Shown here: positions 10,480 through 18,792 of the stretch, piece by piece
Layout of the letters: each line of letters starts with the position of its first letter
Numbering within the stretch: the first letter of the stretch is position 1
Source of the DNA: an uncultured Collinsella sp.
GTDB lineage: Bacteria > Actinomycetota > Coriobacteriia > Coriobacteriales > Coriobacteriaceae
DNA length: 64,000 bases
Direction of reading: 5' to 3'
Assembly (NCBI GenBank): GCA_958421275.1
Contig: CATZLI010000003.1
Span: forward strand, 1-64,000
Program-made: the position numbers and the translations under genes
The notes under the pieces: model-generated
Database searches by the model: none
Seen by the model: only the letters and a program-made list of their open reading frames with translations
What the model was told of the DNA's origin: nothing

Positions 10480-11814
10480 ATGAAACCAATCGTCGCCGTC
10501 GTCGGACGCCCAAACGTGGGCAAGTCCACGCTCGTTAACCGCCTGGCCCAGACCTCGGACGCCATCGTCCACGAGTCACGCGGCGTCACGCGCGACCGCT
10601 CGTATCACACGGCCGATTGGAACGGCCGCGAGTTCACCATCGTCGACACGGGCGGTATCGAGCCGCTCAAGAGCGATGACGTGTTTGCCACGTCCATCCG
10701 CGACCAGGCCCTTGCCGCCACCGAGGAAGCCGCCGTCATCCTGTTTGTGGTCGACGGCCGCACTGGCGTCACCGAAGAGGACGAGTCGGTCGCCCGCATG
10801 CTCAAGCGCTGCGACAAGCCGGTCTTTCTGCTGGTGAACAAGCTCGACAACCCCGATCGCGAGAACGACAACATCTGGGAGTTCTATTCGCTCGGCATCG
10901 GCGAGCCCACGCCGCTTTCGGCCCTGCATGGCCACGGCACGGGCGACCTGCTCGATGACATCGTGGCCCTGCTCCCCGAGGAGGAGGACGAGATCGCCGA
11001 CGAGTTCCCCGACGCGCTGAACGTCGCCATCATCGGTCGTCCTAACGCCGGTAAGTCGTCGCTGTTCAACCGCATCCTGGGCGCCGACCGTTCCATCGTG
11101 TCCAACATTGCCGGCACCACGCGCGACGCCATCGACACGGTCGTCGAGCGCAACGGCAAGCACTACCGCATGGTCGACACTGCGGGTATCCGTAAAAAGA
11201 GCACCGTGTACGAGAACATCGAGTACTACTCCATGGTCCGCGGCCTACGCGCCATCGACCGCGCCGACGTGGCGCTGCTCGTCGTCGACGCCTCCGTGGG
11301 CGTTACCGAGCAGGACCAGAAGGTCATGGGTCTTGCCATCGAGCGCGGCTGCGCCATCGTTGTGCTGCTCAACAAGTGGGACCTACTCGACGACGACCGT
11401 AAGCGCGAGGCCTGCATGGAGACCATCGACCGCCGTCTGGGCGTCATGGCTCCCTGGGCCCAGTATCTGCGCATCTCTGCCCTCACTGGCCGCAGCGTCG
11501 AGAAGATCTGGGCGATGGTCGACGCCGCCGAAAAGACGCGCTCGCAAAAGATCAGCACCTCGCGCCTCAACACGTTCCTTACCGACCTGCGCGAGTTCGG
11601 TCATACCGTGGTGGACGGCAAGCGCCGCCTGCGCATGCACTACGTGACCCAGACGGGCGTCAACCCGCCGACGTTCACATTCTTCGTCAACCACAGCGAT
11701 CTGGTCAACGACACCTACCAGCGCTACGTGGAGAACCGCATGCGCTCGACCTTCGACTTTGCCGGCACGCCCATTCGACTCTTCTTTAGGAAGAAGGAGC
11801 AAAAGGATGCATAA
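10480..11814 (+). CDS. der: Ribosome biogenesis GTPase Der (EngA)
   Basis: 444 aa with two consecutive Era-like GTPase domains, unique to Der. G1 motifs are GRPNVGKST (residue 9) and GRPNAGKSS (about 185). DTGG and DTAG are the G3 motifs, and NKLD and NKWD the G4 motifs. A C-terminal KH-like domain (THYVTQTGVNPPTF-like) follows. Der is needed for maturation of the 50S subunit. ATG 10480 has AAAGGAGAGC upstream. The end overlaps plsY by 8 bp. Confidence 0.98.
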   Translation: MKPIVAVVGRPNVGKSTLVNRLAQTSDAIVHESRGVTRDRSYHTADWNGREFTIVDTGGIEPLKSDDVFATSIRDQALAATEEAAVILFVVDGRTGVTEEDESVARMLKRCDKPVFLLVNKLDNPDRENDNIWEFYSLGIGEPTPLSALHGHGTGDLLDDIVALLPEEEDEIADEFPDALNVAIIGRPNAGKSSLFNRILGADRSIVSNIAGTTRDAIDTVVERNGKHYRMVDTAGIRKKSTVYENIEYYSMVRGLRAIDRADVALLVVDASVGVTEQDQKVMGLAIERGCAIVVLLNKWDLLDDDRKREACMETIDRRLGVMAPWAQYLRISALTGRSVEKIWAMVDAAEKTRSQKISTSRLNTFLTDLREFGHTVVDGKRRLRMHYVTQTGVNPPTFTFFVNHSDLVNDTYQRYVENRMRSTFDFAGTPIRLFFRKKEQKDA

Positions 11815-12490
11815 TCCGATTCTTCTGACCGCGATCTGCGCCGTGGTTTCGTTCTTTATCGGAGCGATTCCATTTGGCCTGATCCTGGGCCGCGTGTTCA
11901 ACCATACGGATATTCGCAAGGCGGGCTCCGGCAACATCGGCACCACCAACGCACTGCGTGTGGCCGGTCCCAAGGTCGCCGCGCTCACCCTGCTGCTCGA
12001 CTGCCTTAAGGGCGCCATCTGCGTCCTTATCGCGCGTCCGCTCATCGCGAGCGTTGGCTATGGTTTTCCGCCGAGCATTATGGCCCCCGGCGCCGCCGGC
12101 GACTGGATGCTCGGCGTCATTTGCCTGGCAGCCGTGTGGGGCCATATCTTCTCGCCCTACCTTAACTTCCATGGCGGCAAGGGTATCGCCGTTGGTCTGG
12201 GCGTCATCCTCGCCTGGTACTGGCCTATTGGCCTGTCGCTGCTGGGCATGTTTATCGTGGCCGTCGCCATCACCAAGTATGTGTCGGTGGGCTCGCTCGC
12301 CGCTGCCATCGGTCTTCCCATCGCTGCTTGCGCGGTCTTTCCGTACAGCAGCCTTGGCCTCAAGTTCTGCATGGCGATGATCGGCATCACCGTAGTGTGG
12401 GCCCATCGCTCGAATATCCAAAAGCTCATGGCCGGTAAGGAGTCCAAGCTTTCGTTTACCAAGCGCGTCACCGAGCCCGACGATAAGTAG
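11807..12490 (+). CDS. plsY: Acyl-phosphate:glycerol-3-phosphate acyltransferase
   Basis: 227-aa polytopic membrane protein that adds the first acyl chain to glycerol-3-phosphate. Motifs are SGNIGTTNALRVAG, HIFSPYLNFHGGKGIAVGLG and the late AHRSNIQKL segment, all PlsY hallmarks. ATG 11807 follows AAGGAGCAAAAGG and overlaps the der stop codon. It is followed by gpsA, which makes its substrate, a classical gene pair. Confidence 0.97.
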   Translation: MHNPILLTAICAVVSFFIGAIPFGLILGRVFNHTDIRKAGSGNIGTTNALRVAGPKVAALTLLLDCLKGAICVLIARPLIASVGYGFPPSIMAPGAAGDWMLGVICLAAVWGHIFSPYLNFHGGKGIAVGLGVILAWYWPIGLSLLGMFIVAVAITKYVSVGSLAAAIGLPIAACAVFPYSSLGLKFCMAMIGITVVWAHRSNIQKLMAGKESKLSFTKRVTEPDDK

Positions 12491-12499
12491 GAGAGAGTC

Positions 12500-13507
12500 A
12501 TGAATGTTGCGCTGATTGGCTCCGGCTCCTGGGGAACCGCCGTCGCCGGCCTTGCCGCCGCGCGAGCCGAGCGCGTGACCATGTGGGCCCACAGCGAGCA
12601 GACGGCCGCTGGCATCAATGGCGAGCACCGCAATCCCCGGTATCTGGTGGACTACGAGCTGCCCTGCAACGTCGTCGCCACGACCGAGCTCGCCCAGGCG
12701 CTCGACGGCGCCGAGGCCATCATCTTTGCCGTTCCTTCGACGCACCTTCGCAGCGTGTGCCTCCAGGCCGCGCCCTTTATAGCCGCCGATACCCCGGTGC
12801 TCTGCCTCACCAAGGGCATAGAGCCCGAGTCCGGCCTGCTCATGAGCAAGGTCATCGCCAGCGAGATCGGCAACGAGGCACGTGTTGCGGCGCTCTCGGG
12901 CCCCAACCATGCTGAGGAAATCTGCCGCGGCGGACTTTCTGCCGCCGTCATCGCCAGCGAAGACCCGCAGATAGGGGAGACCTTTAAGGAGCTACTGCTT
13001 TCCACGGCCTTCCGCATCTACCTGTCGCAGGACATGACCGGTGTCGAGGTCTGCGGCGCCATGAAAAATGTCATCGCCATCGTGTGCGGCATCTCCGCCG
13101 GCTCGGGCGCAGGCGACAACACGCTCGCCCTCATCATGACGCGCGGCCTAGCCGAGATCAGCCGTCTGGTGCACGCCCGCGGCGGTCAAGCTATGACCTG
13201 CATGGGACTTGCCGGCATGGGCGACCTTATCGCCACCTGCACCTCGGAGCATTCGCGCAACCGCACCTTTGGCTACGAGTTCGCTCATGGCGTGTCGCTC
13301 GACGAGTACCAGGCGCGCACGCATATGGTGGTCGAGGGCGCCGTCGCGGCCCGCAGCGTCAGCGAGCTTGCCCGTTCACTGGGCGTAGACATTCCGCTCA
13401 CCTTTGCCGTAGAGCAAACGCTCTACAACGGTGTTACTTTGGATAGGGCGCTCGAGATTCTCACCGACCGCGTCCCCTCTCAAGAGTTCTACGGACTCGC
13501 CGACTAG
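12500..13507 (+). CDS. gpsA: Glycerol-3-phosphate dehydrogenase (NAD(P)+)
   Basis: 335 aa. Reduces dihydroxyacetone phosphate to sn-glycerol-3-phosphate for phospholipid synthesis. The nucleotide-binding GSGSWGTAVA is at the N terminus. The catalytic lysine lies in GAMKNVIAI, and GLAGMGDLIATCTSEHSRNRTFG is the family signature. GGAGAGAGTC precedes ATG 12500. It follows plsY by 9 bp and so supplies PlsY with its acceptor. Confidence 0.98.
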   Translation: MNVALIGSGSWGTAVAGLAAARAERVTMWAHSEQTAAGINGEHRNPRYLVDYELPCNVVATTELAQALDGAEAIIFAVPSTHLRSVCLQAAPFIAADTPVLCLTKGIEPESGLLMSKVIASEIGNEARVAALSGPNHAEEICRGGLSAAVIASEDPQIGETFKELLLSTAFRIYLSQDMTGVEVCGAMKNVIAIVCGISAGSGAGDNTLALIMTRGLAEISRLVHARGGQAMTCMGLAGMGDLIATCTSEHSRNRTFGYEFAHGVSLDEYQARTHMVVEGAVAARSVSELARSLGVDIPLTFAVEQTLYNGVTLDRALEILTDRVPSQEFYGLAD

Positions 13508-13525
13508 CGCAGAAAGGCTTCTACC

Positions 13526-14197
13526 ATGGGTTCCATCAAAATCGCTCCGTCCATCCTTTCGGCCGATATGGCCAACCTCAAGGGCGAGCTCGACAAGATC
13601 GCCGGTGCCGACTACGTGCACTTCGACGTCATGGACGGTCACTTTACCGGCAACCTGACCTTTGGCGTTGACATCCTTAAGGCCGTCAAGCGCTCCACTA
13701 ATGTACCGGTCGACGCGCACCTGATGGTGTCGAACCCCGACGAGACGGTCGATTGGTACGCCGACGCCGGTGCCGACATGATCACCGTGCACTACGAGGC
13801 CTCCACGCACCTGCACCGCACGCTCACCCATCTGCAGCAGCGCGGCGTCAAGGCCGGCGTGGTGCTCAACCCCGCCACGCCCGTCTGCGTGCTCGAAAGC
13901 ATCATCGACGTTGTCGACATGGTACTGCTCATGAGCGTGAACCCTGGCTTTGGCGGCCAGAGCTTTATCCCGGGCACTCTGCCCAAGCTCCACGAGCTTA
14001 CGGCCATGTGCGAGCGCCACGGCGTGTCGCCCATGATCGAGGTCGACGGCGGTATCTCTTCCAAAAACATCGCCGAGGTCGTCAAGGCCGGCGCCAACGT
14101 ACTCGTAGCCGGCTCCGCCGTATTTAAGTCCGAAGATCCCGCTGCCGAGGTTGCGCTGCTGCAGAAGCTGGGCAACGAGGCCGCACAGGAGGCATAA
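13526..14197 (+). CDS. rpe: Ribulose-phosphate 3-epimerase
   Basis: 223-aa TIM-barrel enzyme interconverting ribulose-5-phosphate and xylulose-5-phosphate. Signatures seen: ILSADMANL, HFDVMDGHFTGNLTFG (metal-binding His and Asp), DAHLMV, SVNPGFGGQSF and VDGGI. Starts after AGAAAGGC. Its position between gpsA and a cysteine desulfurase gene looks like simple operon packing rather than a pathway link. Confidence 0.97.
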   Translation: MGSIKIAPSILSADMANLKGELDKIAGADYVHFDVMDGHFTGNLTFGVDILKAVKRSTNVPVDAHLMVSNPDETVDWYADAGADMITVHYEASTHLHRTLTHLQQRGVKAGVVLNPATPVCVLESIIDVVDMVLLMSVNPGFGGQSFIPGTLPKLHELTAMCERHGVSPMIEVDGGISSKNIAEVVKAGANVLVAGSAVFKSEDPAAEVALLQKLGNEAAQEA

Positions 14198-14203
14198 ACC
14201 CTT

Positions 14204-15382
14204 ATGACCGCAGGTCAAAACCGCATACCCGTGAATCTTGACTATGCCGCCTCGACGCCTATGCGCGCCGAGGCGCTCCTTGCGCAGCGCGAGTACGACG
14301 ACAGCGAGCTTGCCGGCGTCAACCCCAACTCGCTGCATTCGCTCGGCCGCAAGGCCGCTGCGCACCTGGAAGTAGCACGTCGTGAGATCGCCCGTAGCTT
14401 TGGGGCACGCGTTCGCCCGTCCGAGATTGTACTGACCAACGGCGGCACCGAAGCCAACCAGCTGGCGCTGCTCGGTCTTGCCGAGGGCGCTCGTCAGCGC
14501 GATCGCAAGCGTAACCGCGTGATCGTATCTGCCATCGAGCACGATTCGATTCTGGACAACCTGCCGCTGATGCGTGCCGCCGGCTTTACCGTCGACCTGG
14601 TGCAGCCCTGCCGCGCGGGCTACATTGAGCCTGCCGCGCTTGTCGAGCTACTAGGCGACGACGTGGCGCTCGTGAGCATCATGGTTGCCAACAACGAAAC
14701 CGGCGTGGTGCAGCCCATCCGCGAGCTTGCCGCGGCCGCGCATACCGTGGACGCCCTGTTCCACACCGATGCCATCCAGGGGTATCTGCACATTCCGCTC
14801 GATGCCGCCGAGCTGGGCGTCGATGCCATGTCCGTCGCCGCCCATAAAATTGGCGGTCCCGTGGCATCCGGCGCGCTCTACCTTAAGAGCCGCACGCCGC
14901 TGCGCCCGCGCATCTTTGGCGGAGGACAGGAAGCCGGACGTCGCGCCGGCACGCAGGACCTGCGCACGCAGTTGGCCTTTGCCGCTGCCGCCAGCGCACT
15001 GGCACCCCATGTGGCTCAGGAGCGTGCAACGCTGCAAGTCCTTTCCGACAAGCTCTACGCCACGCTTACGGCTCATCCGCGCATTCACGCTACCATGGGT
15101 GATTACACCCATGCCGATCGTCTGCCCGGCATGGTATCGATCTATATTGACGGCATGGACTCCGAGGAGCTCATCATCAAGCTCGACGCAGCCGGTTTTG
15201 AGGTATCGGCAGGCTCTGCATGCTCGAGCGGCAGTATGGACCCCAGCCACGTATTGAGCGCGATGGGCATCGGTCGCGAGCAGGCGCTGGGCGCACTGCG
15301 CATCTCCTTCGATGACCGCGTGAATCCGGACGATCTGAACGACTTTGCCCAGACGCTGCTCTCGATCGTAGGTGCCGCATGA
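14204..15382 (+). CDS. Cysteine desulfurase (class V aminotransferase fold)
   Basis: 392 aa, PLP enzyme that releases sulfur from cysteine. The N terminus LDYAASTPMR, the PLP-contacting NGGTEANQL, the Schiff-base lysine in SVAAHKIGGP (about residue 218) and the active-site cysteine loop SAGSACSSGSMDPSHVL are all present. It resembles the NifS/IscS group, but no scaffold gene (iscU/sufU) is adjacent, so the acceptor (FeS assembly or tRNA thiolation) is not determined. It overlaps the next gene by ATGA. Confidence 0.94.
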   Translation: MTAGQNRIPVNLDYAASTPMRAEALLAQREYDDSELAGVNPNSLHSLGRKAAAHLEVARREIARSFGARVRPSEIVLTNGGTEANQLALLGLAEGARQRDRKRNRVIVSAIEHDSILDNLPLMRAAGFTVDLVQPCRAGYIEPAALVELLGDDVALVSIMVANNETGVVQPIRELAAAAHTVDALFHTDAIQGYLHIPLDAAELGVDAMSVAAHKIGGPVASGALYLKSRTPLRPRIFGGGQEAGRRAGTQDLRTQLAFAAAASALAPHVAQERATLQVLSDKLYATLTAHPRIHATMGDYTHADRLPGMVSIYIDGMDSEELIIKLDAAGFEVSAGSACSSGSMDPSHVLSAMGIGREQALGALRISFDDRVNPDDLNDFAQTLLSIVGAA

Positions 15383-16188
15383 TCGTCGCCGAGCTCGAGC
15401 GCGCGCTGCTGGCACGCTATCCCAAGACCGATGCCGAGAGTTGGGACCATGTAGGACTCTCCGTCGGCGACCCTGCCGCGGAGATTACCGGTGTTGCCTG
15501 CGCACTCGATGCGACCGAAGCCAATGTGCACCGCGCCCAGGAGGCCGGCGCCAATGTGCTGCTAACGCATCATCCCATCTATATCAAGGCGCCCGAGGCG
15601 TTTTGTCCGTCGGATTCCGCACGCCCCCAATGCAGCGCGGCGCTCTACGAGGCAGCGCGTTGCGGCGTGAGCATTATCTCGCTCCACACCAACCTGGACC
15701 GCTCGCACGAAGCCCGCCTCTGCCTGAGCGAGCTGCTGGGTGCCGCACCCGTGAGCTCACTGGAGCACGCGGACGACCCCGAAGCCACAGGCCTGGGCGC
15801 ACTTGCAACGCTCAACGACCCGTGCACGCTGCGCGATCTTGCCACCCGTGCTGCCACGGCCTTCGGCAGCGACCCGCGCGTATGGGGTGAAGCCGAGCAC
15901 TCGTGCCGAACCGTCGCCATTTTGGGCGGCTCCCTGGGCGACTTTGGAGAGCTCGCCATCGCCGCGGGCGCAGATGTCATCGTAACCGGCGAGGCGGGCT
16001 ACCACGTGGCGCAAGACCTTGCCTTGCGCGGGCTGCCGGTGATCTTGCTCGGCCACGACCGCTCTGAGGAGCCGTTCGTTGATATATTGATGAACTCTGC
16101 AGTTGACGCCGGGGTCAACCCCCGTCATGCGATTAAAATACTGAACCCTTGCCAATGGTGGACTGTGACAAAAGGAGAGAACTTATGA
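15379..16188 (+). CDS. Nif3-like dinuclear metal centre protein
   Basis: 269 aa, member of the conserved YbgI/YqfO/Nif3 family that forms toroidal hexamers with a two-metal site. Metal-ligand motifs are seen in LLTHHPIYIK (HH) and SLHTNLDRS, and near the C terminus GEAGYHVAQDL and LLGHDRSEEP. Some members act as GTP cyclohydrolase 1 type 2-like or as metal chaperones; the true role is unresolved. Its stop shares four bases with the next start (ATGA), and the adjacency Nif3-COG1579 is very common. Confidence 0.92.
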   Translation: MIVAELERALLARYPKTDAESWDHVGLSVGDPAAEITGVACALDATEANVHRAQEAGANVLLTHHPIYIKAPEAFCPSDSARPQCSAALYEAARCGVSIISLHTNLDRSHEARLCLSELLGAAPVSSLEHADDPEATGLGALATLNDPCTLRDLATRAATAFGSDPRVWGEAEHSCRTVAILGGSLGDFGELAIAAGADVIVTGEAGYHVAQDLALRGLPVILLGHDRSEEPFVDILMNSAVDAGVNPRHAIKILNPCQWWTVTKGENL

Positions 16189-16904
16189 GCGCCGGCGCTA
16201 CGCTACTCAAGCTGCAACAGATCGATTTGGAGCTCGCCCGCAACAAGAGCGAACTTGCCAATATGCCGGAGCTCAAGGAGCTCGCTTCCAAGCGCAAGAC
16301 ATATGTGAAGCTCAAGTCCGAGATGACCAAGCTCTACGCCCAGCGCAAGGATCTGGACATTGAGCTCGACGATCTCAACACCACCGAGATTCAGACCAAC
16401 AACGCCATCGAGGCTGCCAAGAAGCGCCACGTCGACGGCTCCGACTACCGCGAGGTTCAGGACCTGGAGAATGAACTCGCCACCCTGGCCAAGCGTCTGG
16501 ACAAGATTGAGCACACCCGCAAGGATGTCGTTATCGCCCATAAGGAGGCGCTCGACCGCGAGGCCCGCGCACAGGCAATCATCGCCAAGTTTGAGGAGGG
16601 CGTGAAGGCCGATACCAAGGCCGCCCGCGCCAAGGCTGCCGACCTGCAGGCTCAGATTGACGCCGCCACTAAGGAGCGCACCGCGCTTGCCGCTACGCTG
16701 CCGGCCGACGTGCTCACCGACTACGAGCGTCTACTCAAGCAGTTCCGCGGCCTGGCCGTCGAGACCATCCAGGGCAACATCCCCACGGTCTGCCACACCG
16801 CGCTGCAGGCATCGTCCATGAGCGACCTCAACCACGACGGTAGCGAGATTACGCACTGCCCGTACTGCCACCGCCTCCTGGTACTCCCGAGCAAGGAAGC
16901 CTAG
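16185..16904 (+). CDS. COG1579-like coiled-coil protein with zinc-ribbon remnant
   Basis: 239 aa. Residues about 5-190 are a long alpha-helical coiled coil rich in K, E and A. The C terminus is the zinc-ribbon region of the COG1579 family (often written C4-type zinc ribbon). The second knuckle is normal (HCPYCHRLL), but the first has only one cysteine (TVCHTAL) in place of CxxC, so the metal site may use a histidine or be lost. Function of the family is not established. It is paired with the Nif3-like gene by an ATGA overlap. Confidence 0.88.
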   Translation: MSAGATLLKLQQIDLELARNKSELANMPELKELASKRKTYVKLKSEMTKLYAQRKDLDIELDDLNTTEIQTNNAIEAAKKRHVDGSDYREVQDLENELATLAKRLDKIEHTRKDVVIAHKEALDREARAQAIIAKFEEGVKADTKAARAKAADLQAQIDAATKERTALAATLPADVLTDYERLLKQFRGLAVETIQGNIPTVCHTALQASSMSDLNHDGSEITHCPYCHRLLVLPSKEA

Positions 16905-16906
16905 CG

Positions 16907-18121
16907 ATGACGGCGGCATCCAACAATTCAATGCAACTTGAGGGAAAAACGATCCTGCTGGGCATTACCGGCGGGATCGCCGCCTATAAGTCGTGCAATA
17001 TCGTGCGCCTGCTGCAAAAGCGCGGCGCGCGCGTCAAGGTCGTTATGAGCGAGCATGCCAACGAGTTTGTGGGCCCGCTCACCTTCCGTGCGCTCACCAA
17101 TGAGCCCGTTGCCGTGGGCCTCTTCGACGATCCCTCCGACCCTATCCACCACATTTCGCTGGCGCAGGAGCCCGATCTGGTGGTCGTGGCGCCCGCGACG
17201 GCTAATATCATCGCCAAGATGGCCAACGGCATCGCCGATGACCTCATCTCCACCACGCTGCTTGCGACGCCGCGACCCATCGTGATCGCACCCGCTATGA
17301 ACAACGGCATGTGGAAGGCGCCGGCGACGCAGGCTAACATGGCCACGCTGCGCGACCGCGGCGTGCATGTGGTGGGACCCGGCAGCGGCTACCTTGCCTG
17401 CGGCGACGTAGACACAGGACGCATGAGCGAGCCCGAGGACATCGTCGAGGCTGTCTGTGAGGTGCTCAACCCCGCGCCTCAAGACCTGGTAGGTAAGCGC
17501 ATCGTGATTACCGCCGGCCCCACGCACGAACCGATCGATCCTGTGCGCTTTATTGGCAACCGGTCGTCGGGCAAGATGGGCATCGCCCTGGCGGGGGAGG
17601 CCGCACGCCGCGGTGCCGAGGTCACGCTCGTGTTGGGACCGACATCGCTCGATGTTCCCCGCGGCGTGGAGTGTGTGCGCGTGCAGACCGCCGCAGAGAT
17701 GCTCCAGGCGGCACTGAGCGCCTTCCAGACGGCCGATGCGGCAATTTGTGCGGCCGCCGTCGCCGACTATACCCCCGCCACCCCTGCGGACCATAAGCTC
17801 AAAAAGTCCAACGAACGCTTGGATCGCATCGAGCTTGTCGAAACGGTCGATATCTTGGCCGAGCTTTCGCGCCAAAAGGGGGAACGGTGCGTGATCGGCT
17901 TTGCGGCCGAGACCGATAACCTTGTCGAGTACGCCGAGCGCAAATTGGCCCGCAAGGGTTGCGATGCCATTATCGCCAACGATGTCTCGCGCGCCGATTC
18001 GGGCTTTGGGACCGACACCAACAAGGCCTGGATTGTGAGCACAACAGGTACGCAAGAGCTTCCCGTGCTAACAAAACCCCAGCTCGCAAATACAATTTTG
18101 GACTTGCTTCAAAATTTATAA
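16907..18121 (+). CDS. coaBC: Phosphopantothenoylcysteine synthetase/decarboxylase
   Basis: 404-aa bifunctional coenzyme A enzyme. The N-terminal flavin-dependent decarboxylase (CoaC) begins GKTILLGITGGIAAYKS, with the active-site histidine in PIHHISLA, the PAMNNGMW substrate loop and the cysteine-containing GSGYLACGDVDTGRM. The C-terminal synthetase (CoaB) starts near VGKRIVITAGPTHEPIDPVR and contains NRSSGKMG and the CTP-dependent KLKKS motif. Starts 2 bp after the previous stop. Last gene before tRNA-Pro and the genomic island. Confidence 0.97.
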   Translation: MTAASNNSMQLEGKTILLGITGGIAAYKSCNIVRLLQKRGARVKVVMSEHANEFVGPLTFRALTNEPVAVGLFDDPSDPIHHISLAQEPDLVVVAPATANIIAKMANGIADDLISTTLLATPRPIVIAPAMNNGMWKAPATQANMATLRDRGVHVVGPGSGYLACGDVDTGRMSEPEDIVEAVCEVLNPAPQDLVGKRIVITAGPTHEPIDPVRFIGNRSSGKMGIALAGEAARRGAEVTLVLGPTSLDVPRGVECVRVQTAAEMLQAALSAFQTADAAICAAAVADYTPATPADHKLKKSNERLDRIELVETVDILAELSRQKGERCVIGFAAETDNLVEYAERKLARKGCDAIIANDVSRADSGFGTDTNKAWIVSTTGTQELPVLTKPQLANTILDLLQNL

Positions 18122-18129
18122 AAAAGTTC

Positions 18130-18159
18130 TTGCACAAGGCTAAAGTTTCGGGTTAATAT
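18130..18159 (+). promoter_or_regulatory. Promoter for tRNA-Pro
   Basis: TTGCAC (18130-18135) and TAATAT (18154-18159), 18-bp spacer, stand 42 bp before the tRNA. The AT-rich stretch contrasts with the coaBC coding sequence that ends just before it. Confidence 0.6.
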
Positions 18160-18201
18160 ACTCCCTGTTGCGAGCGAGAGCAGAGCAACAGACAAAAGCT
18201 T

Positions 18202-18280
<79 letters not shown>

Positions 18281-18287
18281 AGTTTGC

Positions 18288-18318
18288 AGGTCAGGTACCT
18301 AGTGCCTGACCTTTTTTG
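18288..18318 (+). terminator. Terminator after tRNA-Pro
   Basis: AGGTCAGG and CCTGACCT flank a 9-nt centre (TACCTAGTG) and six T follow. It is duplicated, with one change in the loop, at 34946-34976 because the repeated segment of the island extends through it. Confidence 0.9.
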
Positions 18319-18746
18319 TTTTAAACAATTGCTTAATTTTGATTAAGCAACAGGGTGCCAAAAATCTACCTGAGCGATAATCGCTTTTTGCGGCTACTTG
18401 CGCGTTTTGCACACGCTTGAGCCGATTTATTAACGCGGCATGAATCTACATACGCGTAGCTGGTATGCAGCCGAGTACAGGCTGTATTTATCGCGGCGAT
18501 TTACACAGATATAGCGACTGTAACGAACAAGCGTGTCGCTGTATTTATCCAGTAGTTCACTTGATCGGTGGACAAGTGGGCTGTTCCTGCGAAACGCCGA
18601 GCAGGATGGACTCTATACGAGGGCGCAGCAGAGGTAATGGCGGGGGAGTGCGGCAGACGCTCTGAGAGCCGCTGTATGACCCTATTTTTCCTCAAAGCGA
18701 CTACCTGTGCCGTGAACCTCAAATCGTTCGAGTAGTCGCCAAAAGA
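18319..18746. other. Left end of the island, no gene seen
   Basis: AT-rich at first, with the inverted repeat GCTTAAT-TTTG-ATTAAGC (18331-18348). TTGATTAAGCAACA here resembles the GTTGATTA repeats near attR and may bind the integrase. No open frame with a plausible start is visible. The last 150 bp (about 18640-18746) are similar to 23550-23654, which lies between pilin-like copies 2 and 3, so the repeat units include downstream DNA. Confidence 0.5.
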
Positions 18747-18774
18747 AAAGCCCGCGCAGGATTGTGCGGGCTTT
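18747..18774 (-). terminator. Terminator of pilin-like copy 1
   Basis: AAAGCCCGC and GCGGGCTTT form the stem on either side of an 10-nt loop; on the minus strand TCTTTT follows. Similar hairpins follow copies 2 and 3. Confidence 0.8.
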
Positions 18775-18792
18775 CGGTGTGTGCACACAGAA

